From Deinococcus arcticus (GTDB taxonomy: Bacteria > Deinococcota > Deinococci > Deinococcales > Deinococcaceae): DNA of 64,000 nt. The DNA is taken from positions 1 through 64,000 of the forward strand of contig NZ_PYSV01000013.1 in assembly GCF_003028415.1 (NCBI RefSeq). The letters are read 5' to 3'. Under the pieces are notes generated by a model. That model saw nothing but the letters and a program-made list of their open reading frames with translations. It was not told the DNA's origin and made no database searches. Shown piece by piece: positions 30,712 to 42,061 of the stretch; the first letter of the stretch is position 1, and the number at the start of each line of letters is the position of its first letter. A program made the position numbers and the translations under genes.

Positions 30712-31422
30712 CTACAGTTCTGCCGGGCCCTGGGGGCCAGAGCCCTGTGAGCCAGGGTGCAGCGTGGCCTGCAGGCCCGGAAACGCCGCGCGCAGCTGAT
30801 CGGCCAGTTGCCCCAGCCCCCACCATTCGGTGCGGCGGTGCCCCAGCGCCACCACGCCCAAGCCCGCCGCCCGCACGGCCCCCAGGGCCGAGGGACGCAG
30901 CTGCCCGGTCAGGTAGACGTGCGCGCCCTGTTCAGCGGCCATCGCTGCCGTGCCCGGATTCAGGCGGTTCATCAGGGCCACGCGCAGGGGACCGGTGATG
31001 GGGAGGGTGGGGGCCACAGAATCGTCCTCGCCGCCCAGTTCGGCGTGCAGGGCGGCCCGCAGCGCCTCCCAGGTGGGCTGCGGCACTGTGGCCAGCAGCC
31101 CGGCGGGCTGGCCCTCCCAGTGCAGCGGGCGGACCTCCTGCCAGCCCAGCCGCGCCGCCAGCACGCGGTTTGGTCCGGTGGTCAGGTGCAGGTCAAAGCC
31201 GTCGTGGGCGCCCAGCACCCCCAGCCCCGGCCAGCCCTCCCCCACCCCGCGCGAGCGGTGAACAAACAGCGCGTCGGCCGTCAGGTGTGCGGGCAGGTCA
31301 CGCGGTTCCAGCGCCAGCGCGAGGTGCGTCACCTCTTCGGGGCCGGGGCGTTTGAGGGGCTGCGGCTCGTCCAGGTGGGTCTGAAGCCACGCCGCCAGGG
31401 CGGAGAGGGTGGCCGGGCTCAT
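30712..31422 (-). CDS. Nif3-like dinuclear metal-centre protein
   Basis: 236 residues resembling the Nif3/YbgI/DUF34 family, whose members bind two metal ions and form toroidal hexamers. Visible are LFVHRSRGVGEGWPGLGVLGAHD, DLHLTTGPN, AHVYLTGQLRPSALGAV and VALGHRRTEWWGLGQLADQL, where the family has its metal-binding His/Glu positions, although the set is divergent. Biochemical function of the family is unsettled. Its start overlaps the stop of the P-loop kinase gene (ATGA), so the two form an operon read leftward. Confidence 0.72.
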   Translation of the reverse strand: MSPATLSALAAWLQTHLDEPQPLKRPGPEEVTHLALALEPRDLPAHLTADALFVHRSRGVGEGWPGLGVLGAHDGFDLHLTTGPNRVLAARLGWQEVRPLHWEGQPAGLLATVPQPTWEALRAALHAELGGEDDSVAPTLPITGPLRVALMNRLNPGTAAMAAEQGAHVYLTGQLRPSALGAVRAAGLGVVALGHRRTEWWGLGQLADQLRAAFPGLQATLHPGSQGSGPQGPAEL

Positions 31423-31919
31423 GCGGGGGGCCGGTGAAGGAAGGCAGTGAAGGGCGGCTGGGTGGTGGAGGCCAGTTCGGCGGCGTCTGGCGCCTGATAC
31501 CACCCAGCCCAGGTGTTCAGTTCGTCGCGGGTGACGGGGAAGGTGTGGGGCGGCAGCGCGGCGTTGCGGGCATTCAGACGGGCCCACAGCACCTCCAGCG
31601 GTGCGTCCAGCACATGCAGCTCGAACGCGGCCCCCAGTGCCGCCGCCCGCCCCCGGAACAGGTCGCGCTCCTGGCGGGCCCAGCAGCCGTAGTCCAGCAC
31701 CACATTCACGCCCAGCGTCAGGGCCCGCGCCGCCACCGCCCACAGCAGCTCGCTCTCCAGTAGCCAGCGCTTCTCGTCCGATTCGCCTGCGCCGAACAGC
31801 AGCGCCATCCATTCGTCTGGTGTCAGGCGCAGCGCGGCGCGCCCGGTTTCCAGTTGCCGGGCCAGTGTGGTCTTGCCGGCGCCGGGCAGGCCGACCAGCA
31901 ATATCAGGGTGGCGGGCAT
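31419..31919 (-). CDS. P-loop kinase-like ATPase
   Basis: 166 residues with Walker A GLPGAGKTTLARQL at residues 8-21, TPDEW near 34, and GVNVVLDYGCWARQERDLFRGRA, the pattern of small AAA/zeta-like kinases that phosphorylate small molecules. No lid or substrate motif identifies the target. TATGCT lies six bases before the ATG, so an in-frame upstream extension is rejected. It is translationally coupled to the Nif3-like gene. Confidence 0.8.
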   Translation of the reverse strand: MPATLILLVGLPGAGKTTLARQLETGRAALRLTPDEWMALLFGAGESDEKRWLLESELLWAVAARALTLGVNVVLDYGCWARQERDLFRGRAAALGAAFELHVLDAPLEVLWARLNARNAALPPHTFPVTRDELNTWAGWYQAPDAAELASTTQPPFTAFLHRPPA

Positions 31920-31991
31920 GGGGGCAGCATAGCGGGCGGGGGCGCCGCAACAGCGGTCGCGCGCCGGGGGATTTCTGGGCAGACTGGCTGG

Positions 31992-32693
31992 GTGTTCCCC
32001 CAGCCCCCGCCGCCCATCACGCTGGCCACGCCCCTGAGCCTGCGCACTTCCTTCCGGTTTCCTGTGCAGCATGCCCAGGCCCGCCAGGAAGTGCTGCTGG
32101 GTGCGGCCCTGCTGCTGGTCTTTCCACTGGGCTGGCTGCTGAATATGGGTCACCGCATCGTGCTGGTTCACCGTATGCACTGCGGCCAGCCCGCGTGGCC
32201 GGCGTGGCCCGCCTGGGGGCGGCAGGGCTGGGACTGGGTCGGCTGGCGCGCACTGCTGCGCCACGGCGGGCTGACCTTTTTGGGCATGGTGCAGTACCAC
32301 ACCCCTGCCGTGGCCCTGGAGGTGCTGGCATGGCACCTGCACAGCCCCGCCCTGCACGCCGTGGCCGCGCTGCTGTGGGTACTGGCCACCGCCGCCGTGC
32401 CGGGCTACATGACCCATTACTGCCGCACCCTGGACCCGCGCGAGATCTTTGACCCCTGGCGGGCGCTGCGCCGGGTCCAGGAGGGCGGCCGGGCGTACTG
32501 GCACGCCTGGGGGATTGCGCTGTGTGCGCTGGCCTGTTCGTTTCTGGGCCTGCTGGCGGGGGGCGTGGGTTTTCTGGTCAGCAGCGTGTGGTTCTGGCAG
32601 GTGGCGGGGTTCAGCTTCGCCACCGTGTTCACACAGCGTTTTGAGCTGGGGCCAGGGGCAGGCGCAACCGTGGCCCCGGCGCCGCCCACCTGA
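31992..32693 (+). CDS. DUF4013-like multi-helix membrane protein
   Basis: 233 residues from a GTG, with about five membrane segments in two halves (LLGAALLLVFPLGWLLNMGHRIVL; AVAALLWVLATAAVPGYM; IALCALACSFLGLLAGGVGFL). Spaced as in DUF4013 proteins, it has RIVL-type and PREIFDPWRALRRVQEGGRAYWHAW cytosolic loops. CAGACT six bases before the GTG is a possible -10. Divergent from the kinase gene. Function unknown. Confidence 0.65.
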   Translation: MFPQPPPPITLATPLSLRTSFRFPVQHAQARQEVLLGAALLLVFPLGWLLNMGHRIVLVHRMHCGQPAWPAWPAWGRQGWDWVGWRALLRHGGLTFLGMVQYHTPAVALEVLAWHLHSPALHAVAALLWVLATAAVPGYMTHYCRTLDPREIFDPWRALRRVQEGGRAYWHAWGIALCALACSFLGLLAGGVGFLVSSVWFWQVAGFSFATVFTQRFELGPGAGATVAPAPPT

Positions 32694-32702
32694 CCAGGCC
32701 GC

Positions 32703-33881
32703 TCAGAGCTTCAAGGCCGCGCGAATCTGGCGAACCGCCTCATCCAGAAGGGCGCGCGCGGGCTGGCGAGGCTCGGTCTGAAGGCGGCGCAGCGCCTCGC
32801 GCCAGGGGGCCCAGACGCTGAAGACGGCGGGGCTGGATGGAATCGGCACACCGGCCCGGATGGCCTGATCGAAGCCGCCCAGCGTGCGGTCCTCGTTGGC
32901 CAGCTGAGCCCGCGCCGCCGGGTGGGACGGGAGGCGTCCCCCCGCCTTGTAGAGCATGATCTGCGCGCCCTGGGTGGTGAGGGCCTGGGCCAGCGCCAGC
33001 GCGGCGGGCTGGTCAGGGCTACGCGCCGCCACCATCACGCCCTGCCGCCCCACGTAGGGCTGCCAGGACTGGGCCGCACCCGGCGGCGGCGGCAGGGGGA
33101 CCGAGCGCAGATCCTGCCCGGTGCGGAACAGGTGCTCCACGTTCCAGGGGCCGGTCACCCACAGCGCCAGGCGCCCGTGCCCAAACGCCGCCAGCGCTGA
33201 GGCGTCGTTCAGGCCAGACCGAATCCCCGGCCGCCCACCCAGCTCCCGCAGGAAGGTGGCCGCCTGCGCGGCGCCCGGCGTGGCCAGCCCCAGCGCCGCG
33301 AGATCTGCTTCGCCGCCCTTCTGACCAAACATCGGCGCGCCGTAGGCATGAAAGACCCCCGCCTGCGTGTAGGGATCGGTCAGATCCAGCGCCAGTCCCA
33401 GCCGAGCGGCCTTCGCCTCGGCCGCCACCACTTCCTCCAGTTCGGCCCAGGTCGTGGGGGGCCGGGGCACCAGACGCGGGTTGTACACCAGCGCCACAGC
33501 CTCGGCCATCAGGGGCAGGCCCAGCACGCGGCCAGCCAGCGTGAAGGCCTGCTGACCTGCCTCGTCACCCAGGGCGCGGGCGGGCAGCGGCGCGGCCAGA
33601 GGGGCCACCCCTGTCAACCACTCGTCGGGCACACCCACCACCACATCGGGGCCGGCACGGTCCGCCGAGGACCAGCGGCGCCAGAGGTCACCGAAAGCCA
33701 CCGTCCGAATCTGGACTCGGTGTCCAGTACGCGCGGTGAAGTCGTGGGCCTGGGTGTTCAACCAGTCCCGGTCTCCTTTCACATAATGGGTCCAGACGGT
33801 CAGCGTGACGGCCTGCCCGGTGCCGACCAGCAGGAAAAGAAGGGTGGACAGACAACGCCGCACTTTCCTGAGATAGCACAT
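32703..33881 (-). CDS. Extracellular solute-binding protein (family 1, sugar ABC transporter)
   Basis: 392 residues with an N-terminal signal peptide (CLSTLLFLLVGTGQAV) and the MalE-like pattern: LTVWTHYVKGDRDWLNTQAHDF near the mature start, LPLMAEAVALVYNPRLVPRPPTTWAEL, GRLALWVTGPWNVE and GRQGVMVAARS. It probably captures a sugar or oligosaccharide in the periplasm. No permease or ATPase gene is adjacent, so its transporter must be encoded elsewhere. The start is placed at the ATG heading the signal peptide; it lies 26 bases beyond the valS terminator. Confidence 0.87.
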   Translation of the reverse strand: MCYLRKVRRCLSTLLFLLVGTGQAVTLTVWTHYVKGDRDWLNTQAHDFTARTGHRVQIRTVAFGDLWRRWSSADRAGPDVVVGVPDEWLTGVAPLAAPLPARALGDEAGQQAFTLAGRVLGLPLMAEAVALVYNPRLVPRPPTTWAELEEVVAAEAKAARLGLALDLTDPYTQAGVFHAYGAPMFGQKGGEADLAALGLATPGAAQAATFLRELGGRPGIRSGLNDASALAAFGHGRLALWVTGPWNVEHLFRTGQDLRSVPLPPPPGAAQSWQPYVGRQGVMVAARSPDQPAALALAQALTTQGAQIMLYKAGGRLPSHPAARAQLANEDRTLGGFDQAIRAGVPIPSSPAVFSVWAPWREALRRLQTEPRQPARALLDEAVRQIRAALKL

Positions 33882-33906
33882 GGCCCAGACACGAAGACCA
33901 GACACG

Positions 33907-33941
33907 AAAAAGGCCGCCCCCAACCCTCGGGATGCGGCCTC
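33907..33941 (-). terminator. Intrinsic terminator after valS
   Basis: Reading leftward: GAGGCCGC, a loop of about 17 bases, GCGGCCT, then TTTTTC. It follows the valS stop by about 14 bases and ends the Nudix-valS transcript before the solute-binding protein gene. Confidence 0.85.
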
Positions 33942-33954
33942 TGAACCCCAGGTC

Positions 33955-36741
<2,787 letters not shown>

Positions 36742-36783
36742 GGGGAGCTCCTGGGAGGGGGCGCGCATGGGCGCGAAAAACGG

Positions 36784-37299
36784 TCAGAGGGTGGCTGGGG
36801 CAGCGCGGGTGAGGTGGGCCTGAAGCGCGGGCAGGGCGGTTTCGTAGCCAAACCTGGGAATCAGGCCGTGGGCCTGCTGAGACACGAACCGGCAGTGAAA
36901 GGTCATGCCCGCGTCGGTCTCGCCGCCCGTCACCCAGTGGGGCCAGTCGTTGGGGGTGGCCACCGGCGCGGCCAGCCAGAAGTAATGCCAGACCTGCGAG
37001 GTCTCACCGCGCGTCCAGTGGTAGGAGGCCAGATGAACCGGCGAATGCAGGCGCAGGCCGGTTTCTTCATAGGTTTCGCGGACGGCCGCCTCGGCAGGTG
37101 TTTCGCCGGGGTCCACGCCGCCTGCGGGCACCTGAATCCCGGCGTCGGGGTACAGGGGTGGGTGCTCAAAGACCAGCAGCTCGTGAGGCGCGCGGGTGAT
37201 GTAGGCCAGCACCCGCTGCCGCCAGCCACGCGCCTGAGCCAGGGCAATGGCCTCGGCCAGAGGCAGGTCGTACCCGGTCATTTCGGTTGGTGTGTTCAT
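36784..37299 (-). CDS. Nudix hydrolase
   Basis: 171 residues with a complete Nudix box: GGVDPGETPAEAAVRETYEE followed by TGL, matching GX5EX7REUXEEXGU. These enzymes cleave nucleoside diphosphate-linked compounds; the substrate is not evident. The ATG has GGAGGG eight bases upstream and lies 20 bases after the T-box terminator. It is cotranscribed with valS, an unusual partner for an aminoacyl-tRNA synthetase operon. Confidence 0.9.
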   Translation of the reverse strand: MNTPTEMTGYDLPLAEAIALAQARGWRQRVLAYITRAPHELLVFEHPPLYPDAGIQVPAGGVDPGETPAEAAVRETYEETGLRLHSPVHLASYHWTRGETSQVWHYFWLAAPVATPNDWPHWVTGGETDAGMTFHCRFVSQQAHGLIPRFGYETALPALQAHLTRAAPATL

Positions 37300-37319
37300 T
37301 CCACTGCCCTCCAGAAACG

Positions 37320-37583
37320 AAAAAACGTCCCGTCCGCCGGCGTATGCCGGATGCGGACGAGACGAGAAAGGGTCCCGTGGTACCACCGCTCTTCCCCCAC
37401 TGACGGCGGGGGCACTCTGCGCGCTGTGCCGGGCGCACCCGGACGGCTCTACCTCCCACGCGGGGTGGGGCTCTGCCGTCATGCTCGCGGGCGACGTTCG
37501 CCGGGTGCCGTTCCGCCTGCCCTCTCAGTCTCGGGGCGGGCTTCCTGTGGGGGCTGAACCCGGGTACTCTTCCCGGTCACTGC
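37320..37583 (-). ncRNA. T-box leader RNA (valine) upstream of Nudix-valS
   Basis: The leader, read leftward, has the parts of a T-box. In stem I the AGUA motif (37568-37565) faces GAAC followed by specifier GUC (37495-37493), a valine codon. The T-box sequence GGTGGTACCACGG (37387-37375) carries UGGU to pair with the ACCA end of tRNA-Val. The terminator hairpin GTCTCGTCCGC...GCGGACGGGAC is followed by six Ts (37363-37320). Uncharged tRNA-Val should stabilise the antiterminator and allow valS transcription. Confidence 0.9.
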
Positions 37584-37589
37584 TCCGGG

Positions 37590-37619
37590 AGTGTACGCGC
37601 CGCGCAGGGGCATTTTCAA
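37590..37619 (-). promoter_or_regulatory. Promoter of the T-box/valS operon
   Basis: TTGAAA (37619-37614), an 18-base spacer and TACACT (37595-37590) read leftward, placing the transcript start near 37583 at the foot of the T-box RNA. Confidence 0.75.
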
Positions 37620-37671
37620 TTGGCGAACTGGCCCATAGGCGCCGGGCCCCCATTGCAGGCACTCTGGGCGG

Positions 37672-38238
37672 ATGCCGAATGACGACGGAACCGCACCCGA
37701 CTGGGCCGGTCTGACCCTGTACCACCGCGCGGTAAGGGACGTGCGCGGCGACCGCCTGTGGCCCCTGAACCGCCTGCGCGACCTTCACCCGGAGGTGTAC
37801 GCCCGCGAGGTCGCCAAATATCAGGGGCGCGAGGGCCTGCTGGCCGAGCGGGTGGAGCGCCTGGACTGCCTGTGGAACGACGTGCTGTTCTTCTCCCCGG
37901 TCTCGCCGGGGCCGCTGCTGAACGCGCTGCGTGACAGCGGGCACGCGGTGCCGCCAATGCGCTTCTGGACCCTGCCAGCTTCGGCGCTGGACCCCGCGCG
38001 GGCGTGCGTACGGCTGGTGCGGCCCTGGCCGAACGGCGTCAAGCCGCCGCCCGACCCTAGCGATGAGCTGCCCTTTACGCCCAACGTTCTGCGCGCAGTC
38101 TCGGTCCCGCCCCCAGACACGCTGGCCCGGCTAAGTCAGGTGTCACCAGGCGCCCCCATGATCCTGTGGATGGACGTGCCACATGTGTTGTACCGCGGCG
38201 ACGTGCCTCTGGATGCGCTGAGCGAGGCGAGGTTCTAA
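37672..38238 (+). CDS. Hypothetical protein
   Basis: 188 residues, soluble, with no signal peptide or membrane segment. The sequence mixes conserved-looking stretches (GLTLYHRAVRDVRGDRLWPLNRLRDLHPEVYAREVAKYQGRE; ERLDCLWNDVLFFSPVSP; ILWMDVPHVLYRGDVPLDAL) suggesting a folded domain, but I do not recognise a family. Divergent from the T-box leader. No clear Shine-Dalgarno sequence or -10 seen. Confidence 0.7.
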   Translation: MPNDDGTAPDWAGLTLYHRAVRDVRGDRLWPLNRLRDLHPEVYAREVAKYQGREGLLAERVERLDCLWNDVLFFSPVSPGPLLNALRDSGHAVPPMRFWTLPASALDPARACVRLVRPWPNGVKPPPDPSDELPFTPNVLRAVSVPPPDTLARLSQVSPGAPMILWMDVPHVLYRGDVPLDALSEARF

Positions 38239-38296
38239 GAAGGTCGCCCACACGTTTCCGAAACGTCAGAACCGTTTCCCTTGCGAGGCAACCAGC

Positions 38297-39028
38297 TTAG
38301 CGGCTCTCCTCGGCGGCCAGTTCGTAGCGGTACAGCAGCGGTTTTTTCAGAAAGCCGCGTGGCACGGTCACGGTGGCGTTGCGGTAAGGCACGCCCTGCA
38401 CCGCCGCTCCCGCCGCGTAGGTCTGCACCTCGGTCACGATGCGCGCGGTGCGTTCGCCCAGTTCCAGCAGGCCCTCGGCGCGGGTCAGAACGTCGTACGG
38501 GTGTTCAATCAGGACGGTCAGCTTCACACGCTGCCCGGCCAGACTGCGCAGGGGATTGGCGGCGCTGGCAAAGGTGGCGCGCACCGGGTCGGCCACGCGC
38601 TCACAGGTCACGCGCAGGCTCAGGGCGTACTCGCCCACCGGAAACAGCGCCTCACGGATCAGGGTCACGCCGTCGCCCTCGGCCTCCCGGAAGGCCGAGA
38701 GCAGCGCGGCGCGGCGGTTACGCAGCAGGGTCACGGGCGCGGCCGAGCTGCCGCCCTGCATGGGAAAGTCGCCCCGGTTAATCAGGCGCTCGGCGTGCAG
38801 CAGGGTGTCTTCACGGGTGCGGAAGGTGCGGTGCGTCACCGGCTGGTGGGGGTGCCAGCGCCCGGCCGAGTCGCGCTGCTGCCACTCAACCCACAGGTCG
38901 TAATGCTCCTGCTCGCGCCAGCTGGGGTGCGCCTGCACGGCGCTGGCTGGGCGCACCTGGCTGTCCCGGCCAAACTCGTCGCGGGTCGTTTCGGGGGTGC
39001 GGGTGTCGTTCCGGGTGATGGCGCTCAT
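38297..39028 (-). CDS. Hypothetical protein
   Basis: 243 residues, soluble and charged, without recognised motif. The first 40 residues are polar and probably disordered. After that come alternating strand and helix patterns (HYDLWVEWQQRDSAGRWHPH; VTLIREALFPVGEYALSLRV; VKLTVLIEHPYDVLTRAEGL), perhaps a beta-sandwich. The ATG has GGAGG four bases upstream. It lies convergent with the preceding hypothetical gene. Confidence 0.7.
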   Translation of the reverse strand: MSAITRNDTRTPETTRDEFGRDSQVRPASAVQAHPSWREQEHYDLWVEWQQRDSAGRWHPHQPVTHRTFRTREDTLLHAERLINRGDFPMQGGSSAAPVTLLRNRRAALLSAFREAEGDGVTLIREALFPVGEYALSLRVTCERVADPVRATFASAANPLRSLAGQRVKLTVLIEHPYDVLTRAEGLLELGERTARIVTEVQTYAAGAAVQGVPYRNATVTVPRGFLKKPLLYRYELAAEESR

Positions 39029-39236
39029 GGGTCCTCCGCTGCCGCCCATGATGCCTGAACCGGCCGACCTTGTGCACGGAGACTTCACGAGCGCCTAAGG
39101 TGGCGGGGCCTGTGGGCGCGGCCTGACGCACTGCGCTTCATGACGGCGCCGCCGGGAAAGTACCGTCTGCGCCGCCATACTGCCAAATCCGCCGTTCTTC
39201 TCTGCTTGCTGGGCTCAAGTTGAACCGGAAGCCGGC

Positions 39237-39758
39237 TCAGCCCAGTTCGATCAGGCCGGCCATCAGGAAGGGGCGCAGGGTTTCCAGGGTCACGCGCGGC
39301 GCGTCCGGGGAGCGTTCCAGCAACATGCGGATGTTCTGGCTGTCGCCCACGAGGCTGAGCACGCGGTACTGGGCGCGCGTGACCGGCTGCGCATCGTTCC
39401 ACTTGGCGCTGAAGCGCAGGCGCTGGTTCCAGTCGGGAAAGGTGCGCGACAGCGCGGTCCAGCCTTCAGAGTCGTCCAGCAATCGGCGCAGCGCCATGTC
39501 CCGGCGCAGGGCCAGGGTGCGGTTGGGGGGTTCCTGGCCCACCTCGAAAGTAAAGATGCCGCCGTCCAGACTGGCCATGCACTGCAGCGCGTGCTCGCCG
39601 CGCAGCCGCCCGGCCTCGGCGTGCACGATCTCGCCGCGTTCCAGCCACAGCTGGCCGCCGCGAATGTGCTCCACGATGAGCCGCCCGGCCCGCCCGCTGG
39701 TCAGGAACATCTGCATCACGGACAGAAACGGAAAGACCGCCAGGTCGCCTCGCACCAT
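39237..39758 (-). CDS. DUF4388 domain protein
   Basis: 173 residues. The N-terminal 100 match DUF4388 (PATAN-like): GDLAVFPFLSVMQMFLTSGRAGRLIV, GGQLWLERGEIVHAEAG, HALQCMASLDGGIFTFEVGQEPP. This fold occurs in signalling proteins of Deinococcus, Myxococcus and cyanobacteria, often with receiver domains. The C-terminal 70 residues form a helical tail (TRAQYRVLSLVGDSQNIRML). TACACT lies nine bases before the ATG. No partner kinase is adjacent; probably part of a gliding- or stress-type signalling route. Confidence 0.85.
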   Translation of the reverse strand: MVRGDLAVFPFLSVMQMFLTSGRAGRLIVEHIRGGQLWLERGEIVHAEAGRLRGEHALQCMASLDGGIFTFEVGQEPPNRTLALRRDMALRRLLDDSEGWTALSRTFPDWNQRLRFSAKWNDAQPVTRAQYRVLSLVGDSQNIRMLLERSPDAPRVTLETLRPFLMAGLIELG

Positions 39759-39898
39759 ATGTCCCGTAGTGTAGTGCCCCCGTCCGGGGGTACACCAGTC
39801 CGCACAGCGGGGGGCCCGTGCACGCCCCCTGTGGGGGCAATGGGCGCACCCGGCGCCGCGCCCTGCCCCCCCCCAGGCCCTGTGCGAAGATCGGCCCT

Positions 39899-40912
39899 GT
39901 GACAGAGCCTGCCCTGCCCCTGCGTGCCCTGCTGTCCCTGTGCGCCGCCGACGCGCTGGGCGCGGCCACCGAGTTCAAGACCCCGGAGGCGATTGCCGCC
40001 CACTACGGCCCGGAGCTGCGCACCTACCAGCCGGGCAGCGTGTTCGGCTTTGCCCCGGGCGAGGCCACCGATGACAGCCAGATGGTGGTGGCCACCTTGC
40101 TGGGCTACGCGCGCGGCGAGGGCCCGGCGGGTGTGCTGGCGGCGCTGCGCGAGTGGCTGGGCACCGCCCCGCCGGATGTGGGCGGCCTGACGCGCCGGGC
40201 CCTGGGGCTGGGCACCCTGGACGGCGGCGTGCGCGCCTGGACCGAGAGCGGCTTTGACGCGGCCGGCAACGGCGGCCTGATGCGCATCGCCGCGCCCTGG
40301 CTGGCCGGTTTCCGGGGCGCGGCGCTGGCCCGTGAGGCGGCGGTGCTGACCGCCCTGACCCACGCGGACCCGCGCTGCGTGCACGCTTCAGTCTTCTTGA
40401 CGGCGTTTCTGGAAGCGCTGGAAACAGGCGGGCCCTACGCCGAGGCCGCCCGCTCGGCACTGACTGTGATGGACCGCTTTGACGCCCACGCGGCCCTGGT
40501 GGACGCCGGCCTGCTGGGGCTGGAGACCCAGGCGGCGTGGCGGGCCCTGCGCGAGCGCGACCGCGAGGCCCGCGCGGCGGTCCGCGCCCGCGTGCGCTCG
40601 GGGGTAGAGGGTGGGCTGACCTCGCAAAGCGGCTACGTGCTGGACACCCTGGAGGCGGCCCTGGCCCACGGTCGCCGGGGCGACTGGCTGGCGTGCATTG
40701 AACCCGCCGCGCGCCTGGGCGACGACAGCGACACCGTGGCCTGCGTGACCGGGGCCATTGCCGGCGCCCGGGGCCTGCCGGTCCCCGCTGACCTTCTGCC
40801 CCCCCTGCGTCTGGGCCACAGCTGGCCGGGCTGGGAGCGGGCGTGGCGGTGTACAGAGGAGTTACCCGGCGTCCTGGCAGCGGCCAGAGGGGCGCTGAGC
40901 CACGGGCCATGA
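39899..40912 (+). CDS. ADP-ribosylglycohydrolase family protein
   Basis: 337 residues from a GTG. The N-terminal ADALGAATEF and EATDDSQMVVATLLGYA carry the acidic magnesium-binding residues of the family. The late motif LGDDSDTVACVTGAIAGA holds the second metal set (D-x-D/T type). These enzymes remove ADP-ribose from proteins, DNA or small molecules. The upstream in-frame extension to 39818 is low-complexity and rejected. The stop lies within the bidirectional hairpin at 40905-40957. Confidence 0.88.
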   Translation: MTEPALPLRALLSLCAADALGAATEFKTPEAIAAHYGPELRTYQPGSVFGFAPGEATDDSQMVVATLLGYARGEGPAGVLAALREWLGTAPPDVGGLTRRALGLGTLDGGVRAWTESGFDAAGNGGLMRIAAPWLAGFRGAALAREAAVLTALTHADPRCVHASVFLTAFLEALETGGPYAEAARSALTVMDRFDAHAALVDAGLLGLETQAAWRALRERDREARAAVRARVRSGVEGGLTSQSGYVLDTLEAALAHGRRGDWLACIEPAARLGDDSDTVACVTGAIAGARGLPVPADLLPPLRLGHSWPGWERAWRCTEELPGVLAAARGALSHGP

Positions 40913-40957
40913 ACTCTGGGCCATGAGGCTTCTCCCCATGGCCCAGAGTTCATGGCC
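40905..40957. terminator. Perfect 21-base inverted repeat between convergent genes
   Basis: The arms GGCCATGAACTCTGGGCCATG (40905-40925) and its complement (40937-40957) flank an 11-base loop. The left arm includes the stop of the glycohydrolase gene and the right arm abuts the stop of the siderophore ATPase. It probably terminates both transcripts. Related CATGGCCCA-type sequence recurs at 52237-52464. Confidence 0.7.
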
Positions 40958-40959
40958 TC

Positions 40960-41751
40960 TTACCTCGTCAGCGCATACGGAATCACATGCGGCCGGCCGG
41001 TGTCCGGGTCCGGGATAAGGTGGCCGCGCAGCCCGAACACGTCGCGCAGCAGCTCGTGGGTCAGCACCTCGCCGGCCGGACCCTGGGCGTAGACCTCGCC
41101 GCCCTTCATGGCAATCAGTTCGTCGCTGTAGCGCGCCGCCTGATTCAGGTCGTGCAGCACCATCACCACCGTCTTGCCCTGTTCGGCGTTCAGGCGCTGC
41201 GCGAGGTGCAGCACCTCCAGCTGATGGGACGGGTCCAGATAGGTGGTGGGCTCGTCCAGCAGCAGGATGTCAGTCTGCTGCGCGAGGCTCATGGCAATCC
41301 AGGCGCGCTGGCGCTGCCCGCCGCTCAGGGCTTCCAGGGGGCGGCCCGCAAAGATGCGCATGCCGGTCTGGTCCAGCGCCCAGGACACGGCCTCGCGGTC
41401 TTCCTCGCGGCGCACCGGAAAGCGCCCCTGGTGGGGATGGCGGCCAAACCACACGAGTTCTTCCACGCTCAGGCCCTCGGGGGCCGTGGGGCCCTGGGGC
41501 AGCATGGCCAGGCGACGGGCCACCTCGCGGCTGGGCAGGGTGTGCAGCGCCTGCCCATACAGTTCAATATGGCCGCGCCCGGCAGGGAGGAGCCGCGCCA
41601 GCGCGCGCAGCAGCGTACTCTTGCCGCAGCCGTTGGGGCCGATGATCGAGGTAACCGCGCCGCCCCTGAGGCGAAGGCTCAGGCCCGGCACGATGACAGT
41701 CTGGCCATAGCCAAGGCGGAGGTTGGTGGTGGACAGGGGGGGATGGGTCAT
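40960..41751 (-). CDS. Iron-siderophore ABC transporter ATP-binding protein
   Basis: 263 residues. Walker A GPNGCGKSTLL near residue 39, Q-loop MLPQGPTAPEG, signature LSGGQRQRAWIAM, Walker B ILLLDEPTTYLD and H-loop VVMVLHDLNQAARYSDEL. The motif set and length fit FecE/FepC. It energises the FecCD-type permeases at 42062-43090 and 44307-45326, being the only ATPase of the cluster. A family A repeat lies between it and the permease gene upstream. Confidence 0.93.
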   Translation of the reverse strand: MTHPPLSTTNLRLGYGQTVIVPGLSLRLRGGAVTSIIGPNGCGKSTLLRALARLLPAGRGHIELYGQALHTLPSREVARRLAMLPQGPTAPEGLSVEELVWFGRHPHQGRFPVRREEDREAVSWALDQTGMRIFAGRPLEALSGGQRQRAWIAMSLAQQTDILLLDEPTTYLDPSHQLEVLHLAQRLNAEQGKTVVMVLHDLNQAARYSDELIAMKGGEVYAQGPAGEVLTHELLRDVFGLRGHLIPDPDTGRPHVIPYALTR

Positions 41752-41865
41752 AGGGGGTCAGTGGGGAGTGGGCAGTGGAAGAGGCAGGGCGTGGGCGCCG
41801 GCACCGGGAAGAAGGGTTTGGCGGCGTGGAGGACAGCAGGCACCCAGGAGTGCAGTTCCCTCCAC

Positions 41866-42044
41866 TCAGACGAGTTCCGAACAATGCCGTGACCCATGAC
41901 GGAATGTTTCCGACCGGAGGGACGCGCTGCGGAGCGGAGCAGAAAAAGAGACGGATGTCCGGGAAGTGGACTGCCCCCAGCCGAAGGCGGGGAACATTCC
42001 CCTTCTTCCCGGATGTGACGGACATGGACGGAAGTCCGTATCGC
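41866..42044. repeat. Small dispersed repeat, family A-related, inside the iron operon
   Basis: About 180 bases with ends CAGACGAGTTCCG and CGGAAGTCCGTATCG. It contains GACCGGAGGGACGCGCTGCG, GGATGTCCGGGAAGTGGAC and the hairpin CCCGGATGTGACGGACATGG. The palindromic core is mutated (CAATGCCGTGACCCATGACG). It separates permease and ATPase genes of one operon. Confidence 0.75.
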
Positions 42045-42061
42045 TCCTGAGCACTGCCCAC

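Noticed and set aside
27434..30799. A very long open frame (over 1100 codons) on the + strand opposite the toxin-like gene
   Set aside because: It is the GC-rich shadow of the minus-strand gene: low-complexity Gly/Arg/His/Gln-rich translation, no motif, and the minus frame has recognisable domains and coupling.
30850..31422. Nif3-like gene as part of the toxin locus
   Set aside because: It is on the same strand upstream of the toxin, but it is coupled to the P-loop kinase, matches housekeeping composition, and the toxin has its own -10-like box.
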